This document shows, piece after piece, positions 7,413 to 16,543 of a stretch of DNA of 31,534 nucleotides. The position numbers and the translations under genes are program-made. The stretch's first letter is position 1, and each line of letters begins with the position of its first letter. The notes under the pieces are model-generated. The model saw only the letters and a list, made by a program, of their open reading frames with translations. It did no database searches and was not told where the DNA came from. The stretch is from Candidatus Rifleibacteriota bacterium (GTDB lineage: Bacteria > Riflebacteria > Ozemobacteria > Ozemobacterales > Ozemobacteraceae), in NCBI GenBank assembly GCA_029565415.1, contig JAKQOH010000132.1, forward strand, positions 1 to 31,534, in the 5' to 3' direction.

Positions 7413-9256
7413 GTGTGAAGACCAAACTGCTGATCGCGATGATTCCGACGGTGCTCGCCCTCGTCTGCGTGGGACTGATGGCGGCATTCACGATTTCCGA
7501 TCTCGGACTCCATTCCCAGCGGATCCTGAAAGACAACTACCGCAGCGTGCTCGCGATTCAGCGTATAACGAATGGTATGGAACGCCTGGATTCGGGCATG
7601 CTGTTCTGCCTGAGCGGCAGACAGGCTGAGGGGACGGGGATGATTCGCGAGTTCCGGCCTCTGGTCGAGGAGGAGATCCGGATCGAGGAAGGAAACGTCA
7701 CCGAGTCGGGGGAAGCTGAGCTGGCAAAAATATTGCGATCGCTATGGATAGAATACCAGGGATTATATGATGGCGCGGCCGGGCTGGATGGGAATGCGTT
7801 CCGGGAACGGTATTTTTCCGCCATCTATCCCGTTTTCATGCGGCTCAAGAAAACCGCCGAGGCGATCCTGACGCTGAACCAGGCGGCGATGGTGCGTAAA
7901 AGCGAGGATGTGAAGGCCCATGGCGAGTTTGTGACCCGGCTCATGATCCTGCTGAGTCTGCTGGCCTCGATCGGCGGCATCGCGCTGACGATGTTCATGG
8001 GGCAGCGGATCCTGCGGCCCCTCAATGTCCTCGCATTGGCTGCCAGACGGGTGGGCGAAGGGGATCTCGAAGTCCGCGCCGTTCTCGAGGAGAAGGATGA
8101 GTTTGCCGATCTGGCCAAGGAGTTCAACGCCATGACGGAGCATCTGGAAACCTACCGGAAGAGCTCGCTGGGTGACCTGCTTCAGGCGCAACACTCGATG
8201 CAGGCGACGATTGACAGCCTTCCTGATCCCGTCGCGATCTTTGCCGCGGATGGCAGTCTGCTCGAGGTGAACGCCGTGGCCGAAGCGGAACTCGAATTCG
8301 ACTGGAAATGGATCAAGTCGGCTCTCCCGGAAAAACTGCGCAATCTGATCGTCCGTATTCGGGACCACGTCCTTTCCGGAAAGGGCCCCTGGGCGCCGCA
8401 TGGGTTCGACGATGCGGTCGGGGTGCCGCTTCCTCGCGGCGACGTGTTCTATCTGCTGCGCGGCATGCCGGTCACCGATCGGGACGGGATTCGGGGGGCG
8501 ATCGTGCTGTTTCAGGATGTCACCCGCTGGAGACGCATGGATCAGCTCCGGAATGATCTCGTGGCGACGGTGGCTCACGAGTTCCGCACACCTCTGACGT
8601 CACTCCACATGGCCATTCATCTGCTTCTTGAGGGATCGGTGGCTCGACCCGAACGACGCGAGGATCTGCTGTTCGCCGCCCGCGAGGATTGCGAGCGCCT
8701 TCAGGCGCTTGTCGACGAGATTCTCGACCTGTCCCGGCTCCAGTCGGGCAAGATCCGCATCCTCCCTCACCCGGTCAGGGCACGACTCCTGCTCGAGGAG
8801 GCCCTGTCGGCGCACAGGCTCCTTGCCGAGGAGAACGGCCTCCAGTTGGTGAGCGAAATAGCCTTGGGGAATGAATGGGTGCTCGCCGATTCGGAGAGGA
8901 TTCACGTCGTGTTCCGCAATCTGGTCGCGAACGCCGTGAAACACACGCCGCGCGGGCGGGACATCCTGCTCCGGGCGTCCCTGAAAGACCGGACGGTGCG
9001 GTTCGAGGTGGCCGATGAAGGGGAGGGGATTCCGGAGGAATATCTGGGGCGTGTGTTCGAGCGTTTTTACCGGGTTCCCGGCGCAAAAGGCTCGGGGAGC
9101 GGCTTGGGGCTGTCGATCGTCCGGGAGATCATTGCCGGTCATGGCGGGGAGATTTCTGTCACGAGCAGGGTTGGGGTCGGAAGCTGTTTTGCGTTCACGC
9201 TGCCGCTGGTATCGGATCCGGACGAGCCGAAGGAACGGGGGCCGATGGCGGGCTGA
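7409..9256 (+). CDS. Membrane sensor histidine kinase (TM-HAMP-PAS-HisKA-HATPase)
   Basis: A 615-residue kinase. Transmembrane spans at about 8-28 and 178-198 enclose a helical periplasmic sensor of about 150 residues. A HAMP linker follows (to about 250), then a PAS-like domain (258-372, opening MQATIDSLPDPVAIF). The HisKA domain has VAHEFRTPLTSLHM with phosphoacceptor H390. The ATPase domain shows the N box FRNLVANAVKHT (502-513), G1 DEGEGIP and G2 GSGSGLGL (561-568). The start at 7409 gives an ATGA overlap with the KdpD-like gene; a longer in-frame start lies within that gene and is unlikely. Its four-helix-type sensor plus the split KdpD module suggests that envelope and cytosolic K+/nucleotide signals converge on it. 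Likely targets are the receiver-TPR protein and the convergent NtrC-type regulator. Confidence 0.94.
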   Translation: MSVKTKLLIAMIPTVLALVCVGLMAAFTISDLGLHSQRILKDNYRSVLAIQRITNGMERLDSGMLFCLSGRQAEGTGMIREFRPLVEEEIRIEEGNVTESGEAELAKILRSLWIEYQGLYDGAAGLDGNAFRERYFSAIYPVFMRLKKTAEAILTLNQAAMVRKSEDVKAHGEFVTRLMILLSLLASIGGIALTMFMGQRILRPLNVLALAARRVGEGDLEVRAVLEEKDEFADLAKEFNAMTEHLETYRKSSLGDLLQAQHSMQATIDSLPDPVAIFAADGSLLEVNAVAEAELEFDWKWIKSALPEKLRNLIVRIRDHVLSGKGPWAPHGFDDAVGVPLPRGDVFYLLRGMPVTDRDGIRGAIVLFQDVTRWRRMDQLRNDLVATVAHEFRTPLTSLHMAIHLLLEGSVARPERREDLLFAAREDCERLQALVDEILDLSRLQSGKIRILPHPVRARLLLEEALSAHRLLAEENGLQLVSEIALGNEWVLADSERIHVVFRNLVANAVKHTPRGRDILLRASLKDRTVRFEVADEGEGIPEEYLGRVFERFYRVPGAKGSGSGLGLSIVREIIAGHGGEISVTSRVGVGSCFAFTLPLVSDPDEPKERGPMAG

Positions 9257-10639
9257 TCAGGCTTTTTCCCACCGCTGGCGCTTGCGCCAGAGGGTCGAGG
9301 TGTCGATGCCGAGAATTTTCGCGGCTTCCTCCTGCGTGGGGTGGCGGGCGAGGACCCGCAGAATGTGGGCCTTTTCGAGATTCTCCAGGGACATGTCACT
9401 CCCGATCATCGGGATGGTGGTACTCGGCCGGGAGATGCGTTCCGGAAATGCCTCCGGCTCGAGCAGCGGAGCGGGCCAGACGATCAGGGCGCGTTCGATG
9501 GCGTTGCGGAGTTCGCGCAGGTTGCCGGGCCAGGAATGGGCCAGCAGGGCTTCCTGCGCACGAGGGGACAATTCGGGGGGGTGGCGGCCGAGCTGGCGGG
9601 CGAAAAAGCCGATGAACCGCCGCGCGAGGGGGAGGATGTCCTCACGCCGCTCACGCAGGGGAGGCAGGGTGATTTCGACGACGTTGATCCGGAACAGGAG
9701 GTCTTCGCGGAACGTGCCCGCCTTCACGGCCGCTTCCAGATCACGGTTGGTTGCCGCGATGATCCGCACATCGGAGCGTCGCACGCGGTTTTCCCCGAGC
9801 CGCTCGAACTGCTTCTCCTGGAGGAACCGGAGGAGCCTGGCCTGAACCGATGGCGCAATTTCGGATATTTCGTCGAGGAACAGCGTGCCGTTTTCCGCGG
9901 TTTCGATCTTGCCGGGACGGTCGCGCAGGGCGCCGGTGAACGACCCCCGGGCGTGGCCGAACAGCTCGCTGCCGAGAAGTTCGTCCGTCAGCGTTGGGCA
10001 GGAGACCGTGACGAAGGGCTGGGAGTGCCGCGGGCTCGACGCATGGAGAAACCGTGCGAGCACGCCTTTTCCCGTTCCGCTTTCCCCGCGGAGGAGCAGG
10101 GAGGCAGCCGAGGCCGCAGCTCCTGTCGCAAGAGCGAGGACCTGGCGCATCGACGGGGCCTGACTCTCGAAGCTCGCTTCCGGACAGCTTTCGCGAAGGT
10201 CGCTCTCAAGTTTGTCGAGCCGGTGCTCGAGTGCGAGGCGCGTTCGGACCTTCTCGATCATCTGCCGGACCTGAACCGGCGTGAACGGCTTGGGGAGGAG
10301 ATCGAACGCGCCACGCCGGACCGTTTCCATTGCGGTTTCCAGGCTTGCGAACGCGGTGATGACGATCACCAGCAGGTGGGGATTGGCCGCCAGAAGGCCG
10401 GGGAGGAGGTCGAACCCGCTCGCGGTGCCGAGCCGCAGGTCGAGGAAGGCGAGGTCGAAGAAGTCCGTTTCCAGCGCGACCAGGGCTTCTTCCGGCGAGG
10501 CGGCCGCCGTCGCGTGCAGTCCCATCGACTCGAGGCAGATCATGAGCGTCGAGCGGATGTTCTTCTCGTCGTCGATGATCAGAACACGGAACCGGGACGC
10601 CGGGTCCGTCGGCGATGTCGTCATGGAAGGCTCCCTCAT
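9257..10639 (-). CDS. NtrC-type sigma54-dependent response regulator
   Basis: About 460 residues. The receiver domain has the acidic pair D23-D24, phosphoacceptor D67 in AFLDLRLG, T95 and K117. The central AAA+ domain has Walker A GESGTGKG (185-192), the sigma54-contact loop GSFTGA (232-237, a Ser variant of GAFTGA) and Walker B LFLDEISE. The C-terminus ends in a Fis-type HTH (EEAAKILGIDTSTLWRKRQRW). It should activate sigma54-RNA polymerase at enhancer-linked promoters. Two starts are plausible: ATG 10639 after AGGGGA, or ATG 10624 after GAGGGAG. Its stop (9257-9259) abuts the stop of the kinase on the other strand with no gap, so no terminator can lie between them. Convergent position makes it a candidate partner of that kinase. 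Its target promoters are not visible. Confidence 0.94.
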   Translation of the reverse strand: MREPSMTTSPTDPASRFRVLIIDDEKNIRSTLMICLESMGLHATAAASPEEALVALETDFFDLAFLDLRLGTASGFDLLPGLLAANPHLLVIVITAFASLETAMETVRRGAFDLLPKPFTPVQVRQMIEKVRTRLALEHRLDKLESDLRESCPEASFESQAPSMRQVLALATGAAASAASLLLRGESGTGKGVLARFLHASSPRHSQPFVTVSCPTLTDELLGSELFGHARGSFTGALRDRPGKIETAENGTLFLDEISEIAPSVQARLLRFLQEKQFERLGENRVRRSDVRIIAATNRDLEAAVKAGTFREDLLFRINVVEITLPPLRERREDILPLARRFIGFFARQLGRHPPELSPRAQEALLAHSWPGNLRELRNAIERALIVWPAPLLEPEAFPERISRPSTTIPMIGSDMSLENLEKAHILRVLARHPTQEEAAKILGIDTSTLWRKRQRWEKA

Positions 10640-10664
10640 GGAATCCCCTGATCGTTGAGTGATA

Positions 10665-10729
10665 CACCGCAAAGGCACCAAGACACGAAGAAAGAAGAGG
10701 ATTCTTTGTGCCTTGGTGCCTTTGTGGTG
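10665..10729. repeat. 65-bp near-perfect inverted repeat between the activase and NtrC-type genes
   Basis: Arms 10665-10686 and 10708-10729 pair over 22 bp with two mismatches (core AAAGGCACCAAG / CTTGGTGCCTTT), and the stem continues inwards by about six pairs to a 9-base loop (10693-10701). It is the only notable element in the 97-base gap. It could end transcription of the activase gene, although no T-run follows on the minus strand. Its sequence style (GGCACCAAGACACGAAG) resembles palindromic elements I recall as scattered in many environmental genomes, so it may be a dispersed REP-like repeat. Confidence 0.75.
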
Positions 10730-10736
10730 ATTCCGG

Positions 10737-13700
10737 TTACCGGCCCTGGCGGGCTTCGCGCTGCTGTTTCGCCTGGAAGGCGAAGGTGGCGAGGTTGGTG
10801 GTGCGGTTGGGCAGGATCGTGCCGTCGTAGACCATGTCGACGAAGGGCATCTTCCGGCGCAGGTGGACCTTGAGAATAGCGCTCGCTATCGTGCTGGGCA
10901 TGCAGGTGAAGGGCATCGCGTTCACGACGCCGTCGAAGCCGTGCTCACGGAAGGCGAACGCGCCGCCGATCGAGAGGATCGCCTCGCCGTTGATGTGGTT
11001 CGAGAAGATGCCGTCCACGAGATGCAGAAGATGCTCGGTCGAGTGGTCGAACCGCCCGTGCAGCAGTTTCGAGAACGGCACGCCCATCAGCTTCGCGACG
11101 ACGCGCTGCGCCTTGCCGATCAGCCAGGACTTCGCGAGCTCGCTGCCGGTGTTCCAGCCGCGCCGGTCTTTCCAGCGGTCGTGGGCGTCGGCGATGCTCG
11201 TGTGGGTCGTGTAATCGATCCATTCGCCGATCGAGCTGGTGAATGTTTCGCAGCCCATCGACTCGAGTGTCCTGACCAGCTCCTGGTTGCTCTCGTTATG
11301 TGTGCGAACATATATTTCGCCAACAATACCGACGAGGGGCTTGTCCTTTCCCGTGCGGGGGATGGCCGAGAAGTTCGATGCAGCCCGCCGCGCGACTTTC
11401 ATCAGTTTCAGGCCGCCTCCGGCACGGATCGCCTCGATCCCGTCGCGCAGGGCGTCGGCGAACACGGCGTCGGCCTGACCCTTCTCTTTTTCATACGGCC
11501 GCACGCGCCAGAGGGACTTCTCGATCAGGTCGGTGAAGACGATCGCCTGCCAGGCGAGGCCGCGGAACTCGGCCGCCTGCTCGTCGGAGAAGAAGCCTTT
11601 GCACCGGTAGCTGTCCTCGGAGCTGGGCGAGAGGATCGGGATGCCGCCGCAGCCGTACCGCTGGAGGAGCATGCGGTGCAGGTAGTTGTACTGGCCGAAC
11701 CGGCACGGGCCCTCGGTCTCGGGCATGAAAAAGGCGATCTCGTTCTCGACGTCGCGGCCCTGCTCGCGCAGCTTCGTGACGGTCTCGAACATGTCGCCCG
11801 TCGTGACGGTGCAGGGGAAGCACTCCTTGCCCGAGGTGTTGCTCTTGCCGAACTCGAGGCCGGCCGTCGTGTACGTCGGCATCACCTCAGCCTTGCACCC
11901 GACCCCGTCGAACGCGGCGGCGAGGGCGAACGAGCCCTGGGACATCTTGGGCAGGTAGATCGTGCGGCCCTGGAGCGGGGCTTTGGCCTTGCGGGCGATG
12001 ACGTTCACGCCCTGGGGCAGGGTGCGCACGTCGGTCTGGTTCTTGATGACGTCGATGAAGGCCAGCAGGCGGGTCTCGACGCCGGCGCCGGCCGAGTGCT
12101 CGTCGAGCTCGAGCTCGAGATACGGCCGGCCGGTGCGGTTCATCTCGTCGTTGAAGAAGTGCAGGATGAACGAGTCGGGGCCGCACGAGAAACTGGTCAG
12201 ATACAGCCCGAACAGCCGCTTGTCGTTGTTGATATAGCGGGAGGTTTTCAAGATCTTGTCGCCGAAGCCCCAGTACATGTTGGGGTAGTCGTTCTCTATC
12301 TCGATCGGGTCGAGATCCAGCAGCTCCTGCGGGATCGCGATGACGCCGAGCCGGCTGAACGTGGCGAACAGGTTCAGGTTCGTGCGCGAGTCGTAGGCGC
12401 TGTAGGGCCGGCCGACGACGACGATCGCGCGCCGGTCGCCGAGCTTCTCGAGCACGGTCTTGCCGAGCGCGCGCAGCTCCCGGGTGAACGCCGTGTGCGC
12501 GGCCCAGGCTTCGTCATACGCGGCAACGAACGCCTTCTGATCGAACGGCAGACCGACCCGGGCGAACTCCTCGCGGAATGCCTTGACCAGACCGTCGCGG
12601 CCGTACTTCAGGTAGATGGCGGGCATGAGCGTGGTCTTGTCGTCGAGCTTGAGCGCGGCTTTCAGCATGTAGCTGTTCGCCTCGAGGTAGGGGCAGTAGT
12701 AGCCCTTCTTGTCGGACGGCGCTTCCATCTCGATCATCATGGGCAGGAACAGCCAGTCGACCTGGCCCTTGAGCCTGCTTGCGTGGCCGTGTGAGATCTT
12801 CACGGGGAAGCACGCCTCGCAGGTCATCGCTTCTATACCGGCGTCTACAATTCGATTGTCGGTCTCGGGGGTGATCACGACGTCGAAGCCGAGCCGGTCC
12901 ATCAGGTGCACCCAGAACAGTCCCGTCTGGAAAAAGCTCAGCGAGCGCGGAATCCCCAGCGTCGGCCGCTTCTTCCCTTCGGGGGAAACGGCCTGCGCCG
13001 GCTCTTCACCGAGCACGCGGTATTTCCCCTGCATGGCCTTGAAATACAGGTTCTGCCGGATGCGGTTGTAGTCCGGGGCGCGCACGGTGGACTTCGCGCG
13101 GGACTCGTACATGCCGCACTCGCCGCCGTACACCGCCTCGTCGCCGGCAATGCGGTAGATCTGCAGCTTGCACAGGTTGTGGCAGTTCGGATTGCGCTTG
13201 CAGACTTCCTCGGAGTGGGTGAACGCCGCATCGACGACGCCCCAGCCGCGGAACCGGCTGGGCTTCACCGTCTCACCGCGGCGGGCGGCCGCCTCGGCTT
13301 CGTCGCGCGCATGGAGAGCCGCACCGATCGCGCCCATCACCTCGCGGTGGGGCAGGGTGACGATCGGCTTGCCGACGACGGCTTCGAAGGCCGCGACAAC
13401 CGACTTGTTCAGCGACGGGCCGCCCTGGAAGCTGATGACCTTGCCGATCTTGCCGTCCTGGACGACGCGGTTGAGGTAGTTGTGGACGACGGCGCGCGAC
13501 AGGCCGGCGAGCAGATCCTCGCGGGCGGCGCCCATCTGCAGGTAGGACATCAGGTCGGATTCCATGTACACCGTGCACCGCTCGGTTAGCTTGAACGGCG
13601 TTTTCGCGGCGAGGGCGAGGCTCTCGTATTCGCCGGCGATGTCGATGCCGAGCTTGTTCGCCGTCTCCTCGAGGAAGCTGCCGGTGCCGGCGGCGCACAC

Positions 13701-15077
13701 CTTGTTCATGCGGAAGTCGACGACGAAACTCTGATGGAGGGACGTATATTTCGCATCCTGGCCGCCCAGCTCGAAAATGGTGTCGACGTCGGGCCGGAAC
13801 TGGGTCGTGCCGCGCGCGTGGGCGGTGACCTCGTTGACGACATCGTCGGCGCCGACGAACAGGTTCGCGACCTCGCGGCCTGAGCCGGTGGTGCCCACGC
13901 CGAGCACGTTGACGCGCGACACGTCGATCTGCTGCTTCATGTGGGTGAGGCACTTCTTGATCGCGGTGACGGGCTGGCCCTCGGTCGGGATGTACCGCTT
14001 GTAGATGATCCGCTGGTCGAGGCCCATCAGCACGAGCTTGGTCGTCGTCGAGCCGATGTCGAATCCCATATAGACGTCTATTTTATCTTTACCCGACGGC
14101 AGGCCGGAGGATTCGCCGCACGGGGTGAACGGGGCGAGCTTCTGGCAGAGCGGGGCGACGGTCGGGGCCTTGAAGGCTGCGTCGCTCTTGAGATTCGCGA
14201 TCTCGGCACTGCGCACCGCGCGGCCGGTTCCCGAAGCGATGGCCGAGAGGGCGACTCCGAGGGCACCGACGGCGGTGTGGTGCTCGGGAACGACGACGTT
14301 CACACCGAGAATCTTGGAAAACGCGGCACGGGCCAGGTCGTTCGTGGCGTAGCCGCCGATGAAGGCGACAGGCTCGGCGAGGGTGCGGTTGTTGATGAGG
14401 GTCGACTTGAAGTTCTTCGCGACGCCCTCGTGAAGCCCGGCGATGATGTGCTTCACCGGGATGCCCTTGTTCTGCAGGTGGATCATGTCGGACTTGGTGA
14501 ACACCGTGCAGCGGCAGGCAACGTTGGCGGGGTGGTCGGAAGTGCGGCCCTCGGCGATGAACTTCGTGAGAATCGCCTCGATGCGCTGCTGCGGCTCCTC
14601 GATCTTCTCGAACTCCTGGTGGTCGGAGAAGATGCGCTCGGCCTGCTGGTCGATGAAGCTGCCGGTGCCGGCGGCGCAGGCCTCGTTCAGCTTGAAGTCT
14701 TCGAGCAGAAAGCCGTCTCTGGCGGGCGAGACGAGCAGCAGGGCCGAATCGTGGCCGCCGATCGAGACCACGGATCGGGCCTCGGGCATCAGCCGGTGCA
14801 GGCCGCGCGTCTGGGCGGTCGTCTCGATCTCGAACGTGGTGCCGACGGCGCTGGCGATGGCTTCGCCGTGGGTTCCGGTGAAGACGACGCGCGCAATATT
14901 CTCGGCGCCATACTTCTCTTCGACCTGGACCAGGGTGCGGGCGCACAGCTCGAGGGTGCGGCCGAAATGGCGCTGGTAGGGAAGCTCGGCGAGCAGGTCG
15001 CCGTTCTGTGCGCAGATGACGGTGTTGATGCTGACCGAACCGATGTCGAATCCGACGGTCAAAGCCTTGTGACTCAT
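10737..15077 (-). CDS. Giant acyl-CoA dehydratase activase-related protein (two BadF/HgdC ATPase domains plus DUF2229/HgdB-like region)
   Basis: A 1446-residue protein. Two ASKHA ATPase modules of the BadF/BadG/HgdC family can be read. Module 1 starts GFDIGSVSINT and contains ACAAGTGSF and CRCTVF; module 2 (from about residue 335) starts GFDIGSTTTK and contains GGQDAKY, VCAAGTGSF and ERCTVYMESDLM. In HgdC the two Cys in such motifs hold a [4Fe-4S] cluster at the dimer interface. A Cys-rich linker (CKRNPNCHNLCK, GGECGMYE) leads to a DUF2229-like region (GIPRSLSFFQTGLFW, MTCEACFPVKISHGH) and a C-terminal HgdB-like part. Relatives use ATP to push low-potential electrons into a dehydratase or double-cubane protein; the substrate of these long fusions is not established. 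The start at 15077 follows GGAGG with a 7-base gap. No separate dehydratase subunits are visible. Confidence 0.92.
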   Translation of the reverse strand: MSHKALTVGFDIGSVSINTVICAQNGDLLAELPYQRHFGRTLELCARTLVQVEEKYGAENIARVVFTGTHGEAIASAVGTTFEIETTAQTRGLHRLMPEARSVVSIGGHDSALLLVSPARDGFLLEDFKLNEACAAGTGSFIDQQAERIFSDHQEFEKIEEPQQRIEAILTKFIAEGRTSDHPANVACRCTVFTKSDMIHLQNKGIPVKHIIAGLHEGVAKNFKSTLINNRTLAEPVAFIGGYATNDLARAAFSKILGVNVVVPEHHTAVGALGVALSAIASGTGRAVRSAEIANLKSDAAFKAPTVAPLCQKLAPFTPCGESSGLPSGKDKIDVYMGFDIGSTTTKLVLMGLDQRIIYKRYIPTEGQPVTAIKKCLTHMKQQIDVSRVNVLGVGTTGSGREVANLFVGADDVVNEVTAHARGTTQFRPDVDTIFELGGQDAKYTSLHQSFVVDFRMNKVCAAGTGSFLEETANKLGIDIAGEYESLALAAKTPFKLTERCTVYMESDLMSYLQMGAAREDLLAGLSRAVVHNYLNRVVQDGKIGKVISFQGGPSLNKSVVAAFEAVVGKPIVTLPHREVMGAIGAALHARDEAEAAARRGETVKPSRFRGWGVVDAAFTHSEEVCKRNPNCHNLCKLQIYRIAGDEAVYGGECGMYESRAKSTVRAPDYNRIRQNLYFKAMQGKYRVLGEEPAQAVSPEGKKRPTLGIPRSLSFFQTGLFWVHLMDRLGFDVVITPETDNRIVDAGIEAMTCEACFPVKISHGHASRLKGQVDWLFLPMMIEMEAPSDKKGYYCPYLEANSYMLKAALKLDDKTTLMPAIYLKYGRDGLVKAFREEFARVGLPFDQKAFVAAYDEAWAAHTAFTRELRALGKTVLEKLGDRRAIVVVGRPYSAYDSRTNLNLFATFSRLGVIAIPQELLDLDPIEIENDYPNMYWGFGDKILKTSRYINNDKRLFGLYLTSFSCGPDSFILHFFNDEMNRTGRPYLELELDEHSAGAGVETRLLAFIDVIKNQTDVRTLPQGVNVIARKAKAPLQGRTIYLPKMSQGSFALAAAFDGVGCKAEVMPTYTTAGLEFGKSNTSGKECFPCTVTTGDMFETVTKLREQGRDVENEIAFFMPETEGPCRFGQYNYLHRMLLQRYGCGGIPILSPSSEDSYRCKGFFSDEQAAEFRGLAWQAIVFTDLIEKSLWRVRPYEKEKGQADAVFADALRDGIEAIRAGGGLKLMKVARRAASNFSAIPRTGKDKPLVGIVGEIYVRTHNESNQELVRTLESMGCETFTSSIGEWIDYTTHTSIADAHDRWKDRRGWNTGSELAKSWLIGKAQRVVAKLMGVPFSKLLHGRFDHSTEHLLHLVDGIFSNHINGEAILSIGGAFAFREHGFDGVVNAMPFTCMPSTIASAILKVHLRRKMPFVDMVYDGTILPNRTTNLATFAFQAKQQREARQGR

Positions 15078-15114
15078 TCTTGCCTCCAACATGAAAAACG
15101 CTCAGGGAACGGCC

Positions 15115-15144
15115 ATGCTACCACGATTCGCCCGCCCGCGGCAA
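15115..15144 (-). promoter_or_regulatory. Candidate promoter of the activase gene
   Basis: On the minus strand TTGCCG (15139-15144) and TAGCAT (15115-15120) are 18 bases apart, about 38 bases before the start codon. Both boxes are partial matches. Confidence 0.4.
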
Positions 15145-15192
15145 TGCCGCGCCAATCCCGCAGCAGCGGGGCCGGAGCCGTTCCTGCTAACG

Positions 15193-16533
15193 TCACTCCC
15201 AGCCGGCGGCGGAGGCGGTGGGGGGGGCGGATTCCGATGCCGGTTTGCCGGCGGTTGGAGGCTCGACGGCCGGGGTGGCGGGGCGCTGGCCGGGGAGGAT
15301 CTGCCAGAAGGTCGTGTCGATCGGCACCTCGATGGAAGCGCTCGCGACGGCGGATGTGCCCGGCGTTGTCGCCGGAAGCGGCAGGAGGCGGATGTTGCCG
15401 CTGCGACAGACGATCAGATCGGCATTCGAGAGGGCCATCGGCTTGTAAAAGCGGCTCTTGTCGAGGGCCGACCAGAGGGTTCTGTTCGCATCGGCGGTGA
15501 AGAGGGTCACCTGGGTCTGGCGGGCAAGGAAGTTGTCCTTGTAGGTGATGCCGAGCCCGTTCCGGTGGACGAACGCGTCGAAGGTTTTTCCGAGCTCCCG
15601 TTGCCACCGGACGAAGCCCGTCGTGGCCTCGAGGCATTTGATGCCGCGCCCGTCGGCGAACAGGATCGCATCCCCGACCGCGTGGGCGGCGAGGAACGGG
15701 GAGGAGAGCAGCACGCTCCAGGATTTCCCGGTCGGCAGATCGCTGCAATCGAGCCGCGTGCCTCCGTTGGCCAGGATCAGCAGCGAATGTCCGGTGACGG
15801 TGGCGATTTTATAGCCTTCACTTTCATGGCGATACACGATCTCGCCCGTCTCCTGATCGACGGCGACCGGCCGGCCGGTCGCGTCGCAGAAGATGAAGTA
15901 GCCGCCGTACACGAAGGGCGGAGCGTCTTCGACGGGGTCCCGGTAGGTCCAGAGGAGGGAACCGTCAGCGGGGTCGATCGCGCAGAGTTTCCAGGACGGT
16001 TTCTTCAGATCGTCGTATCCGTAGACCACGCCGATCGTCTCACTTGAGACGAGATGCACGACACGTCCGTCGAAATGGCTCTCCCAGACCTGCTCGCCCG
16101 TGTCCGCGTCGACCGCGAACAGCACTTCGTGGGCACCGGAGACGACGACGAGGTTACCCGGGATCGGCAGCGGGGAGAGATCCGAGGGGGTCAGCGTCGC
16201 GCGCTTCCAGCGTTCTTTCAGATCGGCGGAGTAACAGGTGTAGCCCCCGCTCCGGTCCGCCACGAGAACGCCCGAGGCGAGCCCGACGAGCGGATGGCGG
16301 GCCTGTGAGGGCAGGGGAACGGGGCCCGAGAGCTTTCCGGTGGCATCGATTGCGCCGAGCTGCTGCTGCCGGATCAGATAACAGAACGTCTCACCGACCT
16401 GCGCGGGAGGTGTCGTGATGTCGCCCGGGGCCTGGGCCCGCCAGAGCTCGTTGGTCGGCGGTTCGAAGGAGAACAGCAGATAGGAGAGAACGCCGGCGAC
16501 GACGAGCAGCAGCCCGAACAGACGATTCGACAT
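15193..16533 (-). CDS. Membrane-anchored PQQ-type beta-propeller protein
   Basis: A 446-residue protein. Residues 4-22 (RLFGLLLVVAGVLSYLLF) form a signal anchor or uncleaved signal peptide. The body consists of repeated propeller blades with the typical pattern of a hydrophobic strand, then AxDxxTG and xVWE or LLWTY (for example VDADTGEQVWE, IDPADGSLLWTY, VDQETGEIVYRH, LEATTGFVRWQ), as in PQQ-binding-like and BamB-like propellers. The last 35 residues are Pro/Ala-rich. It probably acts outside the cytoplasmic membrane as a scaffold; the catalytic residues of quinoprotein dehydrogenases are not obvious. The gene lies 10 bases downstream of the kinase-like gene, so the two are probably cotranscribed. 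The function is unknown. Confidence 0.82.
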   Translation of the reverse strand: MSNRLFGLLLVVAGVLSYLLFSFEPPTNELWRAQAPGDITTPPAQVGETFCYLIRQQQLGAIDATGKLSGPVPLPSQARHPLVGLASGVLVADRSGGYTCYSADLKERWKRATLTPSDLSPLPIPGNLVVVSGAHEVLFAVDADTGEQVWESHFDGRVVHLVSSETIGVVYGYDDLKKPSWKLCAIDPADGSLLWTYRDPVEDAPPFVYGGYFIFCDATGRPVAVDQETGEIVYRHESEGYKIATVTGHSLLILANGGTRLDCSDLPTGKSWSVLLSSPFLAAHAVGDAILFADGRGIKCLEATTGFVRWQRELGKTFDAFVHRNGLGITYKDNFLARQTQVTLFTADANRTLWSALDKSRFYKPMALSNADLIVCRSGNIRLLPLPATTPGTSAVASASIEVPIDTTFWQILPGQRPATPAVEPPTAGKPASESAPPTASAAGWE

Positions 16534-16543
16534 GATCCGGGGT

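Noticed and set aside
10863..15500. Two long plus-strand frames antisense to the activase gene
   Set aside because: Compositionally biased mirror frames of a strongly conserved minus-strand protein; no domain is recognisable.
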